Below, piece after piece: positions 16,058-22,600 of a stretch of 64,000 nt of DNA (positions are counted from its first letter, which is position 1; every line of letters begins with the position of its first letter). Both the position numbers and the translations under genes were made by a program. Source of the DNA: Hymenobacter aerilatus (GTDB lineage: Bacteria > Bacteroidota > Bacteroidia > Cytophagales > Hymenobacteraceae); contig NZ_CP095053.1 of the NCBI RefSeq assembly GCF_022921095.1, positions 2,460,501-2,524,500 of the forward strand, written 5' to 3'. A model generated the notes under the pieces. The model was not told the DNA's origin. It ran no database searches and saw only the letters and a list, made by a program, of their open reading frames with translations.

Positions 16058-16598
16058 AGGCGTAGGTGGTTTCGGGCTGGGTAGGCGCGGGCTTGCGAGC
16101 AGCCAGGCGCGTGGCCCACCACATCCACAACCCGAAGATGAAGGCGTAGACAATAAATGTGAAGGTGTAGTGATGGTTGAAATCCACTGACTCGTGCGCG
16201 TAGTATTGGTTGATGCCTAGGGCAGCGATACGCAACACATTGATGCCATAAATGAGCGCGTTGCCGAGCGGAATAAACCACAGCTTACGCCGTAGCGGGC
16301 CAGGAAAGGCCAGCACAAAGCCCGTGAACAGCGCGTACAGCACCAAGCCGTCGCAGGGGGCGCTTACGACTACTGCTGGCACTCCATTCAGAAAGAGGAC
16401 GTTGGATTGCGCATCGGGCACCATTGCCTGGTAGCCTACTACGCGCAGCACGACCGCACCTGCCGCTGCTAGGTTGTGCATCAGCACAGCATCGAGCCGA
16501 CCATCCAAAGCCAGCGACTGTTCATAGCCGAAAAACCAGAGCAGATAGAGAATAATGGCAATACTACCTGCGCGTAGAAGAGGGTGCAGCCGGGACAT
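16050..16598 (-). CDS. Exosortase (XrtX-like)
   Basis: 182 residues with about five membrane helices. The three invariant exosortase groups are present: Cys82 in SAPCDGLVLYAL, Arg123 in INVLRIAALGIN and His142/143 in VDFNHHYTFTFIVYAFIF. Exosortases are membrane cysteine proteases that cut C-terminal sorting signals, with likely transfer of the substrate to an envelope anchor. The small size (no extra domain), the coupled membrane gene downstream and the PID-type substrate upstream fit the exosortase X type of Cytophagales; the subtype name is from memory. Gene order is substrate, hairpin, exosortase, associated protein on one strand. Confidence 0.9.
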   Translation of the reverse strand: MSRLHPLLRAGSIAIILYLLWFFGYEQSLALDGRLDAVLMHNLAAAGAVVLRVVGYQAMVPDAQSNVLFLNGVPAVVVSAPCDGLVLYALFTGFVLAFPGPLRRKLWFIPLGNALIYGINVLRIAALGINQYYAHESVDFNHHYTFTFIVYAFIFGLWMWWATRLAARKPAPTQPETTYAYA

Positions 16599-16626
16599 AT
16601 ACTAAACGCTATATAGTAAGCAAAAG

Positions 16627-16677
16627 CAGCTTTTCGGGGTGATTCCGTTGTGTGACAGAACCACCCCAAAAAGCTGC
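16627..16677 (-). terminator. Hairpin between the sorting substrate and the exosortase gene
   Basis: GCAGCTTTTCGGGGTG and CACCCCAAAAAGCTGC pair with one mismatch around a 19-base loop. Lying between substrate and exosortase, it could make the substrate transcript more abundant than the downstream processing genes. Confidence 0.65.
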
Positions 16678-16687
16678 CGGCGACTTT

Positions 16688-16896
16688 TTACTTGTTTTTG
16701 CGGATGCGACGCACCATGTAGGCGGCACCACCGGCGAGCAATAGTGAAGCACCACCATCAATGGGTGCGTGGGTAGGCGGGGGCAATCCTGTACGGGCAG
16801 GGGCAGCAAAATGTCACTTGCCTGAGCTGGAGCTGCGGCGCGAGTTAGCAAAAACGCCGTGATGGCAAAACGCAGAGTATTGGTAAAGATTTTCAT
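16688..16896 (-). pseudogene. PID-type exosortase substrate, broken by a one-base frameshift
   Basis: From ATG at 16896 a signal peptide is read (MKIFTNTLRFAITAFLLTRA, cleavage near AQA). After ASDI the ATG frame runs into unrelated sequence, while the -1 frame gives LPPPTHAPIDGG, ASLLLAGGAAYMVRRIRKNK and a stop at 16688-16690. That ending (Pro-Ile-Asp-Gly-Gly, a hydrophobic helix, then a basic tail) is a PID-type C-terminal sorting signal. One extra base in the run of four T (minus strand, near 16828) would join the parts into a ~69-residue protein SDIFAAPARTGLPPPTHAP... with both signals. Span is 209 bases, one short of a whole number of codons. Either a real mutation or a homopolymer sequencing error. 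Confidence 0.8.
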
Positions 16897-17222
16897 GAAG
16901 AAAATAAGATAAGGTGAACAGAAAAAGTCAGGCTATGCTACCTCTACCGGACGTCAACGGCTGGGATAACAAGACCAAATGTATAGATCAAATTATACTA
17001 TTCACATATTTTTCTAAATATATTTTTTAAATAAGCCTATTTAATCACTCAATAGTTAAAAAATCGGTCAATATATGCTACGGACATCGGTATCGACAGC
17101 GGTGCTCCTGTCCGCTTCTTGCTATGTTTCATATTGTATTCTAACCGTAGCGGAATCCGCATTAGGCAACTCGTATAGTCAGCGTAGAAAGCAAGCACAG
17201 GCTACCAATGGCTGTACCTGTA
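16897..17222. other. AT-rich intergenic stretch without a visible gene
   Basis: About 325 bases between the ABC-F gene end and the sorting-substrate start. The middle (roughly 16975-17070) is very AT-rich, e.g. ATTTTTCTAAATATATTTTT, and probably holds the promoter of the exosortase locus, but no TAnnTTTG box stands out. Confidence 0.5.
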
Positions 17223-17290
17223 AACCGCAGAAGGCGGGTAGGCAAGAAAGGAAGAGCTCTTCCTTTCTTGCCTACCCGCCTTCTGCGGTT
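17223..17290. repeat. 68 bp perfect palindrome
   Basis: AACCGCAGAAGGCGGGTAGG... from 17223 to the centre at 17256/17257 (GAGCTC) is followed by its exact complement to 17290: 34-base arms, no mismatch and no spacer. It lies 50 bases after the stop of the ABC-F gene and may act as its terminator, but it is much longer and tighter than ordinary terminators here. Confidence 0.9.
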
Positions 17291-17340
17291 ACTATATTGA
17301 CCACTGCCCTACTTGACCACCGAAGCAGCTGCAGTAGCTG

Positions 17341-19275
17341 CTAAATACTTTCCAGCTCGTCTACGCGCTCTGCTAGCTGCTCCCAGCGGGTATTGGTCTT
17401 ATCCAGCTCCTTTTTCACCTGCTCAAACTTCACTGTGGCGTCTTTCAGCTGTGCGGCGTTGTTGTAGATGGTAGGGTCGGCAAGCTGCTTTTCGTAGATG
17501 GCCAACTCCTTTTCCAGCTCCGTAACGCGGGATTCTACCTCCTTTAGCTCTTTCGACGCTTTCGTTAGTTCCTGCCGGGCTGTGTCGCGCTCCGTGGTGG
17601 AGAGCTGCTTTTTCTCTTCCTTGGGTGCGGGCTTGGGAGCCGAGGGCGAGGGTAGGCCGGCCTTTTTGGCTTCCTTCTCGCGGTCTTCCTGCCACTGCTC
17701 GTACTCGGCGTAGGTGCCGGGGTACTCCTTCAGCTGGTAGTCTTCGATGTACCAGATTTTGGTGGCCACGTTTTCCACAAAGAAACGGTCGTGGCTGATG
17801 ACGATGAACGTGCCCTCGAACTGGTCTAGCGCCTGAATCAGGATGTTCACCGACTGCATGTCCAAGTGGTTGGTCGGTTCGTCGAGGAGTAAGAAGTTGG
17901 CTTCCGAAATCAGGGTTTTGGCCAGGGCCACGCGGCTTTTTTCACCACCGCTCAGCACCTTGATTTTCTTGAATACTTGGTCGCCGGTGAACAGGAAGGA
18001 GCCCAGCACGGTGCGCAGCTCCATTTCGTTGCGCTTCGAGCCCGCCTCTATCATCTCCTGCAAAATCTCGTTTTCGATGCGCAGGCTTTCCAGCTGGTGC
18101 TGGGCGTAGAAGGCCATAATCACGTTGTGGCCCAGCTGGTGGTTGCCGTTGGTAGGCGCTTCGGTGCCGGCTACCAGGCGCATCAGGGTAGACTTACCCT
18201 TACCGTTGGCCCCAATTAGCGCAATTTTGTCGCCGCGCTCGATGTGCACGTTGGTGTCGCGGAAGATGATTTTTTGGTCGTACTTCTTGGTCACGTGCTC
18301 CATGCGCAGGATATGGCGGCCAGGCTGCACCGAGAAACGGAACGAGAAATTGACCTTGGCCGCCTCGGGTGCTACGTCCTCAATGCGGTCCATCTTGTCG
18401 AGGGCCTTTTGGCGGCTTTGCGCCTGCTTGGCTTTACTGGCTTTGGCCTTGAAGCGCTCAATAAAGCGCTCCGCCTGCCGGATGGCGGCCTGCTGGTTCT
18501 CAAAAGCGCCCTTCTGAATCTCGTTGCGTTCCTCCTTCTCTACCATGTAGTAGGAGTAGTTGCCAGCGTAGGGTACCAACTTGCCACCCGTCACCTCTAC
18601 CGTAGTATTGGTGGTGCGGTCCAGAAACTCGCGGTCGTGCGATACAATAATCACGGCGCCCTCGTAGCCAGCTAGGTAGTTCTCAATCCACTTGATAGAG
18701 GGTAGGTCCAAGTGGTTGGTTGGTTCGTCGAGCAGCAGCAGGGAGGGTTGTTGCAGCAGGATTTTCGCCAGCATCACGCGCATACGCCAGCCACCCGAAA
18801 ACAGCTTCAGAGGCTTTTGCAGCTCCTCCGTCGTGAAGCCCAACCCCTCCAGAATTTCCTCGGTTCGGGCCTGCATGGTGTAGCCGCCCAGCGCCTCGAA
18901 GCGCTCCTGCAAATCGGCCAGCTTATCTACCAGGTCGTCGGTGTAGTTGGTTTCGAACTCCAGCAGCGTCTCGTCGATCTGCTTTTGCAGGTCCAACGCC
19001 TCGCCAAACGCCTGCATAGCCACAATGAGGATGGGCTCGTGCGAGTCGTAGCTCAGCAAATCCTGGTTCAGGAAGCCCAGCGTCACGTCCTTGCTCATGC
19101 TGATGCTGCCGCCGTCGGGCTTGTACTCGCCTACCAACAGGCGCAGCAGCGTCGATTTGCCTTGCCCGTTCAGCCCAATCAGGCCGATTTTGTCTTTGGG
19201 CTTAATGTGGAGGTTGGCCCCGTCGTAGAGCGTGCGCGAGCCGAAGTGAAAGTCTAAGTCGTTGATGGAAATCAT
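17341..19275 (-). CDS. ABC-F family ATPase (ribosome-associated)
   Basis: 644 residues with two nucleotide-binding domains and no membrane helix. Domain 1: Walker A GLNGQGKST (residues 34-42), signature LFSGGWRMRVMLAKIL, Walker B LLLLDEPTNHLD. Linker about 235-320, rich in Lys/Glu/Gln (RFKAKASKAKQAQSRQKALD). Domain 2: GANGKGKST, VLSGGEKSRVALAK, LLLDEPTNHLD. A charged coiled-coil C-terminus (TARQELTKASKELKEVESRV, ending NTRWEQLAERVDELESI) makes it Uup- or YdiF-like rather than EttA-like. ABC-F proteins act on the ribosome E/P sites or on DNA-linked recombination (Uup). Single-gene unit with a good TACCTTTG promoter. Confidence 0.93.
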   Translation of the reverse strand: MISINDLDFHFGSRTLYDGANLHIKPKDKIGLIGLNGQGKSTLLRLLVGEYKPDGGSISMSKDVTLGFLNQDLLSYDSHEPILIVAMQAFGEALDLQKQIDETLLEFETNYTDDLVDKLADLQERFEALGGYTMQARTEEILEGLGFTTEELQKPLKLFSGGWRMRVMLAKILLQQPSLLLLDEPTNHLDLPSIKWIENYLAGYEGAVIIVSHDREFLDRTTNTTVEVTGGKLVPYAGNYSYYMVEKEERNEIQKGAFENQQAAIRQAERFIERFKAKASKAKQAQSRQKALDKMDRIEDVAPEAAKVNFSFRFSVQPGRHILRMEHVTKKYDQKIIFRDTNVHIERGDKIALIGANGKGKSTLMRLVAGTEAPTNGNHQLGHNVIMAFYAQHQLESLRIENEILQEMIEAGSKRNEMELRTVLGSFLFTGDQVFKKIKVLSGGEKSRVALAKTLISEANFLLLDEPTNHLDMQSVNILIQALDQFEGTFIVISHDRFFVENVATKIWYIEDYQLKEYPGTYAEYEQWQEDREKEAKKAGLPSPSAPKPAPKEEKKQLSTTERDTARQELTKASKELKEVESRVTELEKELAIYEKQLADPTIYNNAAQLKDATVKFEQVKKELDKTNTRWEQLAERVDELESI

Positions 19276-19296
19276 TTCCTACTTTGCTATAAGCTA

Positions 19297-19304
19297 CAAA
19301 GGTA
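19297..19304 (-). promoter_or_regulatory. -7 promoter box of the ABC-F gene
   Basis: TACCTTTG on the minus strand, 21 bases upstream of the ATG at 19275; an exact TAnnTTTG match in an otherwise AT-rich leader. Confidence 0.6.
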
Positions 19305-19354
19305 AGGAACTATAGGCGCTAGTGTAAACGCAATATGTATTCAATCCACTATCT

Positions 19355-19720
19355 ATGCTATCTGAAGATTTTTGCACTCGCCTCGAACAGGCTCTGACTA
19401 CAGCCTTTTGTAATTCACTTGACAGAAGTCTTCGGGGCTACTTTTGCGATGGGATTTTGGCCCCTGAATGGAAGAAGGATTACGTACCTGCTAGCGTTAA
19501 GCATACAAAACAAATCGTAACACGTGCGTGGATTGATGAAGGACGACGCAGAGGCAGCAACTCATCTACTCAACGGTTGTATCAGTTGATATTATTACTT
19601 GGTAAGCAAACATATGATGACTATATGAAAAAAGGCCAACTCACACAGAGGGCCCCTGTAACTAGTGAAAGAGTATTTATTGATACGGCAACAGCAATTA
19701 TTACAGTTCAACTTTTATAA
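19355..19720 (+). CDS. Unknown protein coupled to FCP1/NIF-like phosphatase
   Basis: 121 residues: MLSEDFCTRLEQALTTAFCN, RGYFCDGILAPEWKKDYVPA, TRAWIDEGRRRGSNSSTQRL, YQLILLLGKQTYDDYMKKGQ, then SERVFIDTATAIITVQLL. It is soluble and mostly helical, with no recognised domain. Its TAA stop overlaps the ATG of the phosphatase gene by one base (TAATG), so the two are translated as a pair. GC is well below that of the flanking genes (many TTA, ACA, GTA codons). The conserved-looking WKKDYV and DEGRRRG suggest a nucleic-acid or nucleotide partner, but that is speculation. Confidence 0.65.
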   Translation: MLSEDFCTRLEQALTTAFCNSLDRSLRGYFCDGILAPEWKKDYVPASVKHTKQIVTRAWIDEGRRRGSNSSTQRLYQLILLLGKQTYDDYMKKGQLTQRAPVTSERVFIDTATAIITVQLL

Positions 19721-20307
19721 TGATGAATGAGTCAACTCCTATCCTACTCATTCTGGATATTGACGAAACATTATTACATGCTTCGCACATACCTCTTGGC
19801 CGGCCAGCAGATTTTGAAGTATTTGGTTACTACATCTACCTGCGCCCACACCTGACTGAGTTTCTGCTCGGCTGCAGTCAGCATTTCAGATTAGCGGTTT
19901 GGTCATCGGCATCGGATGATTACGTAGCTGAAATTATCCGGCGCATTGTACCTAATACTGTTCCGCTAGAATTTGCGTGGGGGCGCAGCCGCTGTACTTA
20001 TTGTTTCAACAATATAGCGTTTGAACAAGTTGGTTATGCTGATTTTCAGAGTCATTACAATTACGTAAAAGTACTCAAGAAACTCAAGCGACGCGGTTAT
20101 TCTCTCGACCGAGTAGTAATTGTGGACGATACCCCATCCAAATCCCAGCGCAACTACGGCAATGCTATTTATCCAACAGAATACATTGGTAAACCAGATG
20201 ACAGAGAGTTGCTACAATTGCTACAGTATCTCGTGCGGATTAAAGATGTTCCTAACGTAAGAATTGTGGAAAAACGTCATTGGCGCGATGTCGTTGCCAA
20301 CATGTAG
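19720..20307 (+). CDS. NIF/FCP1-like HAD-family phosphatase
   Basis: 195 residues. The HAD motif I is ILDIDETLLHAS with the nucleophile Asp13 and Asp15; the DxDET form with YIYLRPHLTEFLLGCSQHFR and LAVWSSASDDYVAEIIRRI is that of the eukaryotic CTD phosphatases FCP1/SCP and their bacterial NIF relatives. The later VVIVDDTPSKSQRNYGNAI is motif III/IV. In eukaryotes this family removes phosphate from RNA polymerase II tails; bacterial substrates are unknown. It is fused in an operon with the 121-residue unknown gene at 19355, which is the best clue to a partner or substrate. Confidence 0.9.
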   Translation: MMNESTPILLILDIDETLLHASHIPLGRPADFEVFGYYIYLRPHLTEFLLGCSQHFRLAVWSSASDDYVAEIIRRIVPNTVPLEFAWGRSRCTYCFNNIAFEQVGYADFQSHYNYVKVLKKLKRRGYSLDRVVIVDDTPSKSQRNYGNAIYPTEYIGKPDDRELLQLLQYLVRIKDVPNVRIVEKRHWRDVVANM

Positions 20308-20400
20308 TAATATAACCATCACAAGTTTTTACTCTTCCCATCTGTCATTTCAGCAGTATAATTTCGTCACATCTTAGGTGAAACACTGTTGCGCAGCTTA

Positions 20401-20431
20401 CATCAGCATTGCTGCTGATGCTATATCTTCG
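20401..20431 (+). promoter_or_regulatory. Promoter with a small palindrome, directly at the GNAT start
   Basis: CATCAGCA and TGCTGATG (20401-20420, four-base centre) lie in the place of the promoter spacer, followed by a TATCTTCG -7-like box at 20424-20431. The ATG follows after only four bases, so the transcript is probably leaderless; the palindrome is a plausible operator. Confidence 0.4.
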
Positions 20432-20435
20432 CCGC

Positions 20436-20960
20436 ATGGCCCCTACCCTTTCGCTAGCTCCTGCCGCCCCCGCCGACATTCCTGCGCTGGAACGCCTCGT
20501 CAACCATGCCTACCGCGGCGACGCCTCCCGCCAAGGCTGGACCACTGAGGCCGACCTACTCGATGGCACCCGCGTGGATGCGGCCGAGCTGCACCGGATG
20601 CTGGCGGCGCCTGGCGCTACCCTCCTTGTGGGCCGCAACGAGCAGGGCGAACCGGTGGCGTGTGCCTACCTGCACGTGCAGCCGCCACAGCTGTACTTAG
20701 GCATGCTTTCGGTGCAGCCTACCTTGCAGGCCCAGGGGGTGGGCCGGCTGCTGTTGCAGGCTGCCGAGCAGCATGCCCGCCAGTACGGCTGCCACCGGAT
20801 AAAAATCACCGTCATCAGTGACCGAACCGAACTGCTAGCCTGGTATGAGCGCCACGGCTACCAGCGCACCGGCGCCACCGAGGCCTTCCCCACCGACCCG
20901 CGCTTTGGGGTGCCACGCAAGCCACTGGCGCTGCTAGTACTAACGAAATCTCTTGGGTAG
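20436..20960 (+). CDS. GNAT family N-acetyltransferase
   Basis: 174 residues from MAPTLSLAPAAPADIPALER; an in-frame ATG at 20409 lies upstream of the promoter box and is rejected. The acetyl-CoA site is seen in LYLGMLSVQPTLQAQGVGRL (motif A, QxxGVG) followed by LLQAAEQHARQYGCHRIKIT and ELLAWYERHGYQRTGATEAF (motif B). GNAT enzymes acetylate amines of small molecules or proteins; the substrate here is not evident. It stands alone, with the phosphatase pair upstream and an outer-membrane gene downstream. Confidence 0.85.
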   Translation: MAPTLSLAPAAPADIPALERLVNHAYRGDASRQGWTTEADLLDGTRVDAAELHRMLAAPGATLLVGRNEQGEPVACAYLHVQPPQLYLGMLSVQPTLQAQGVGRLLLQAAEQHARQYGCHRIKITVISDRTELLAWYERHGYQRTGATEAFPTDPRFGVPRKPLALLVLTKSLG

Positions 20961-21043
20961 GGCGCCGAAGTTCTCGTTGCAAAATCCACCCTCAGCACAT
21001 GGAGTAGGTCCTCACAAAAGAGCAAGCAAATGCAGGTTTTTTC

Positions 21044-22003
21044 GTGTGGTTGTCGGTTTACACACTAGCTGGGCGTATTGTTGTATTTCATTTACCAACA
21101 ATTTCAGTGGCTATATCTTTTTCCTTTACCCTACCCCGTGTCTGCCTGGTAGTATTGAGCTTGCTGTGTGGATGCCTACGACCGGCGTACGCACAGGTAC
21201 TACCTGATTCGCTGAGCACTGTAGGGCGCGACAGCCTCTACATTGCCGAAACAGAAGCTACAGGCCCCGATAAGGTGCTGCACGCCGAGCCGCTCTATAT
21301 TGACCTGATTCGGGACTTGGGTGCCCGCAAGGGCGAGCGGGAGTGGAACGTAGGCTTGGGCCTCACCGACAACACCGACTACGACGAACACACCCTACTG
21401 GTAGAGTATGAGTGGGCACCCGTAAATCGGTTAGGGCTGGAAGTGGAAGTGCCCCTGACGTTTTACTCCGGCAACCGGACACCCGGCAGCCCACGACCTA
21501 ACCACCAACTCAGTGGCTTCAAAACAGCCATTCAGTATTCGTTTTTCGTCTCGGAAAAATTGAAGACCTCTATGGCCATAGGCTATATCAATGAGCTGAC
21601 TGCAAACGACTTGAACCGCCTAAACGAAAAGCCTATAACAGGAAATGTGTACAGCCCTTTTTTCGTAGCTGCCAAGCGCTGGGGCAACTCGTTTCACACC
21701 CTCATCTATACAGGCCCTATTGCAGAGCAGCATTTTGCCACGGGCCATACCGAATGGTTTTACCAGCACAATACCAGCTTCCACTACCTAATTCCGGGCA
21801 CGCGCAACTTCTTAGGATTGGAAATTAATCAGCTGTGGGGGCAAGACGATTTTGATACGGTATTGCGCCCGCAGATGCGGGTAAGCCTAGCCGACAATCT
21901 GCTGATTGGCATCGTAGGCGGCATTCCAATCGACCGCGAAACCGAGCGGCTGAGTACTTTCTTACGCCTGATCTACGAGCCAGGCCACCGAGGTCCCCGG
22001 TAG
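21044..22003 (+). CDS. Conserved outer-membrane beta-barrel protein of Cytophagales, HAEPLYIDLIRDLGARKGE type
   Basis: 319 residues from a GTG at 21044; GTG at 21107 is an alternative since the signal peptide core is LPRVCLVVLSLLCGCLRPAY with cleavage near AYAQ, and no ATG is available. After a short linker, HAEPLYIDLIRDLGARKGER and EWNVGLGLTDNTDYDEHTLL open a barrel-like sequence with paired aromatic strands (VEYEWAPVNRLGLEVEVPLT, IQYSFFVSEKLKTSMAIGYI, NLLIGIVGGIPIDRETERLS). I recall this N-terminal block as widely conserved in related genomes, but the function is not known to me. Its stop is followed by a tight hairpin shared with the converging gene. Confidence 0.75.
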   Translation: MWLSVYTLAGRIVVFHLPTISVAISFSFTLPRVCLVVLSLLCGCLRPAYAQVLPDSLSTVGRDSLYIAETEATGPDKVLHAEPLYIDLIRDLGARKGEREWNVGLGLTDNTDYDEHTLLVEYEWAPVNRLGLEVEVPLTFYSGNRTPGSPRPNHQLSGFKTAIQYSFFVSEKLKTSMAIGYINELTANDLNRLNEKPITGNVYSPFFVAAKRWGNSFHTLIYTGPIAEQHFATGHTEWFYQHNTSFHYLIPGTRNFLGLEINQLWGQDDFDTVLRPQMRVSLADNLLIGIVGGIPIDRETERLSTFLRLIYEPGHRGPR

Positions 22004-22053
22004 CCCCTACCCTACCCAAATCCTTTTGCCGCCAGACCCGCTTCCTCTATAAT

Positions 22054-22088
22054 CGAAACGGCCTCAGCAACTTGCTGAGGCCGTTTCG
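22054..22088. terminator. Bidirectional hairpin terminator
   Basis: CGAAACGGCCTCAGCAA and its complement TTGCTGAGGCCGTTTCG, 17-base perfect arms with a one-base centre, between converging genes. Confidence 0.85.
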
Positions 22089-22115
22089 GCTTATTATCGA
22101 TGCACTAGACTGCGC

Positions 22116-22448
22116 CTACCATAGGCTGGTATTGGTGATACCCGGCGGCAGCGGCGGATGCTCCGTGAAGCCCAGCACGCACCAGCCGGCTTCTACCCCA
22201 AAGGCGCCGCCATGCAGCACGTAGCTGATCCAGCGGGTAGTAGCGCGGCCGGTGTACTGTTCGCTTTCGGGCTCGAACTCGCGCAATAATACTGCGTCGC
22301 CTACCTGAAAGTTTCGGTCATTCTGGCGTACGTCGAAGGGCTTGGTGTGGGCTTCTACGGCCGTAAAGCACGAAGGCCAGATTTTAAGTTCGTGCGTTTG
22401 GTAGGTAGCTGGTACCGTTTGGGTAGGGAAGGTTGCTATAGATGTCAT
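22116..22448 (-). CDS. DUF3850 domain protein (ASCH/PUA-like fold)
   Basis: 110 residues. HELKIWPSCFTAVEAHTKPF, DVRQNDRNFQVGDAVLLREF and YTGRATTRWISYVLHGG...FGVEAGWCVLGF match DUF3850, a short PUA/ASCH-like domain expected to bind RNA or nucleotides. It is frequent in phages and accessory DNA, but here the codon usage agrees with the chromosome. No partner gene is adjacent; the following gene is an amidase on the same strand 150 bases upstream of its start. Confidence 0.85.
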   Translation of the reverse strand: MTSIATFPTQTVPATYQTHELKIWPSCFTAVEAHTKPFDVRQNDRNFQVGDAVLLREFEPESEQYTGRATTRWISYVLHGGAFGVEAGWCVLGFTEHPPLPPGITNTSLW

Positions 22449-22600
22449 GATGAAAAGTCAATTAGAGTAAGACATGGATTCTTATTAGAACCCGTTCAAG
22501 CGCGAAAGGTGAGCGTGCTTGTCACGTATTCACTTAAACATAACATGCGCCACGGGCAATTTGTGCAAACGCTCCGTCTAACTCCTCACCATCTTCTTCC

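Noticed and set aside
17075..17344. 89-codon plus frame
   Set aside because: It contains the 68 bp palindrome and has no promoter or protein-like pattern.
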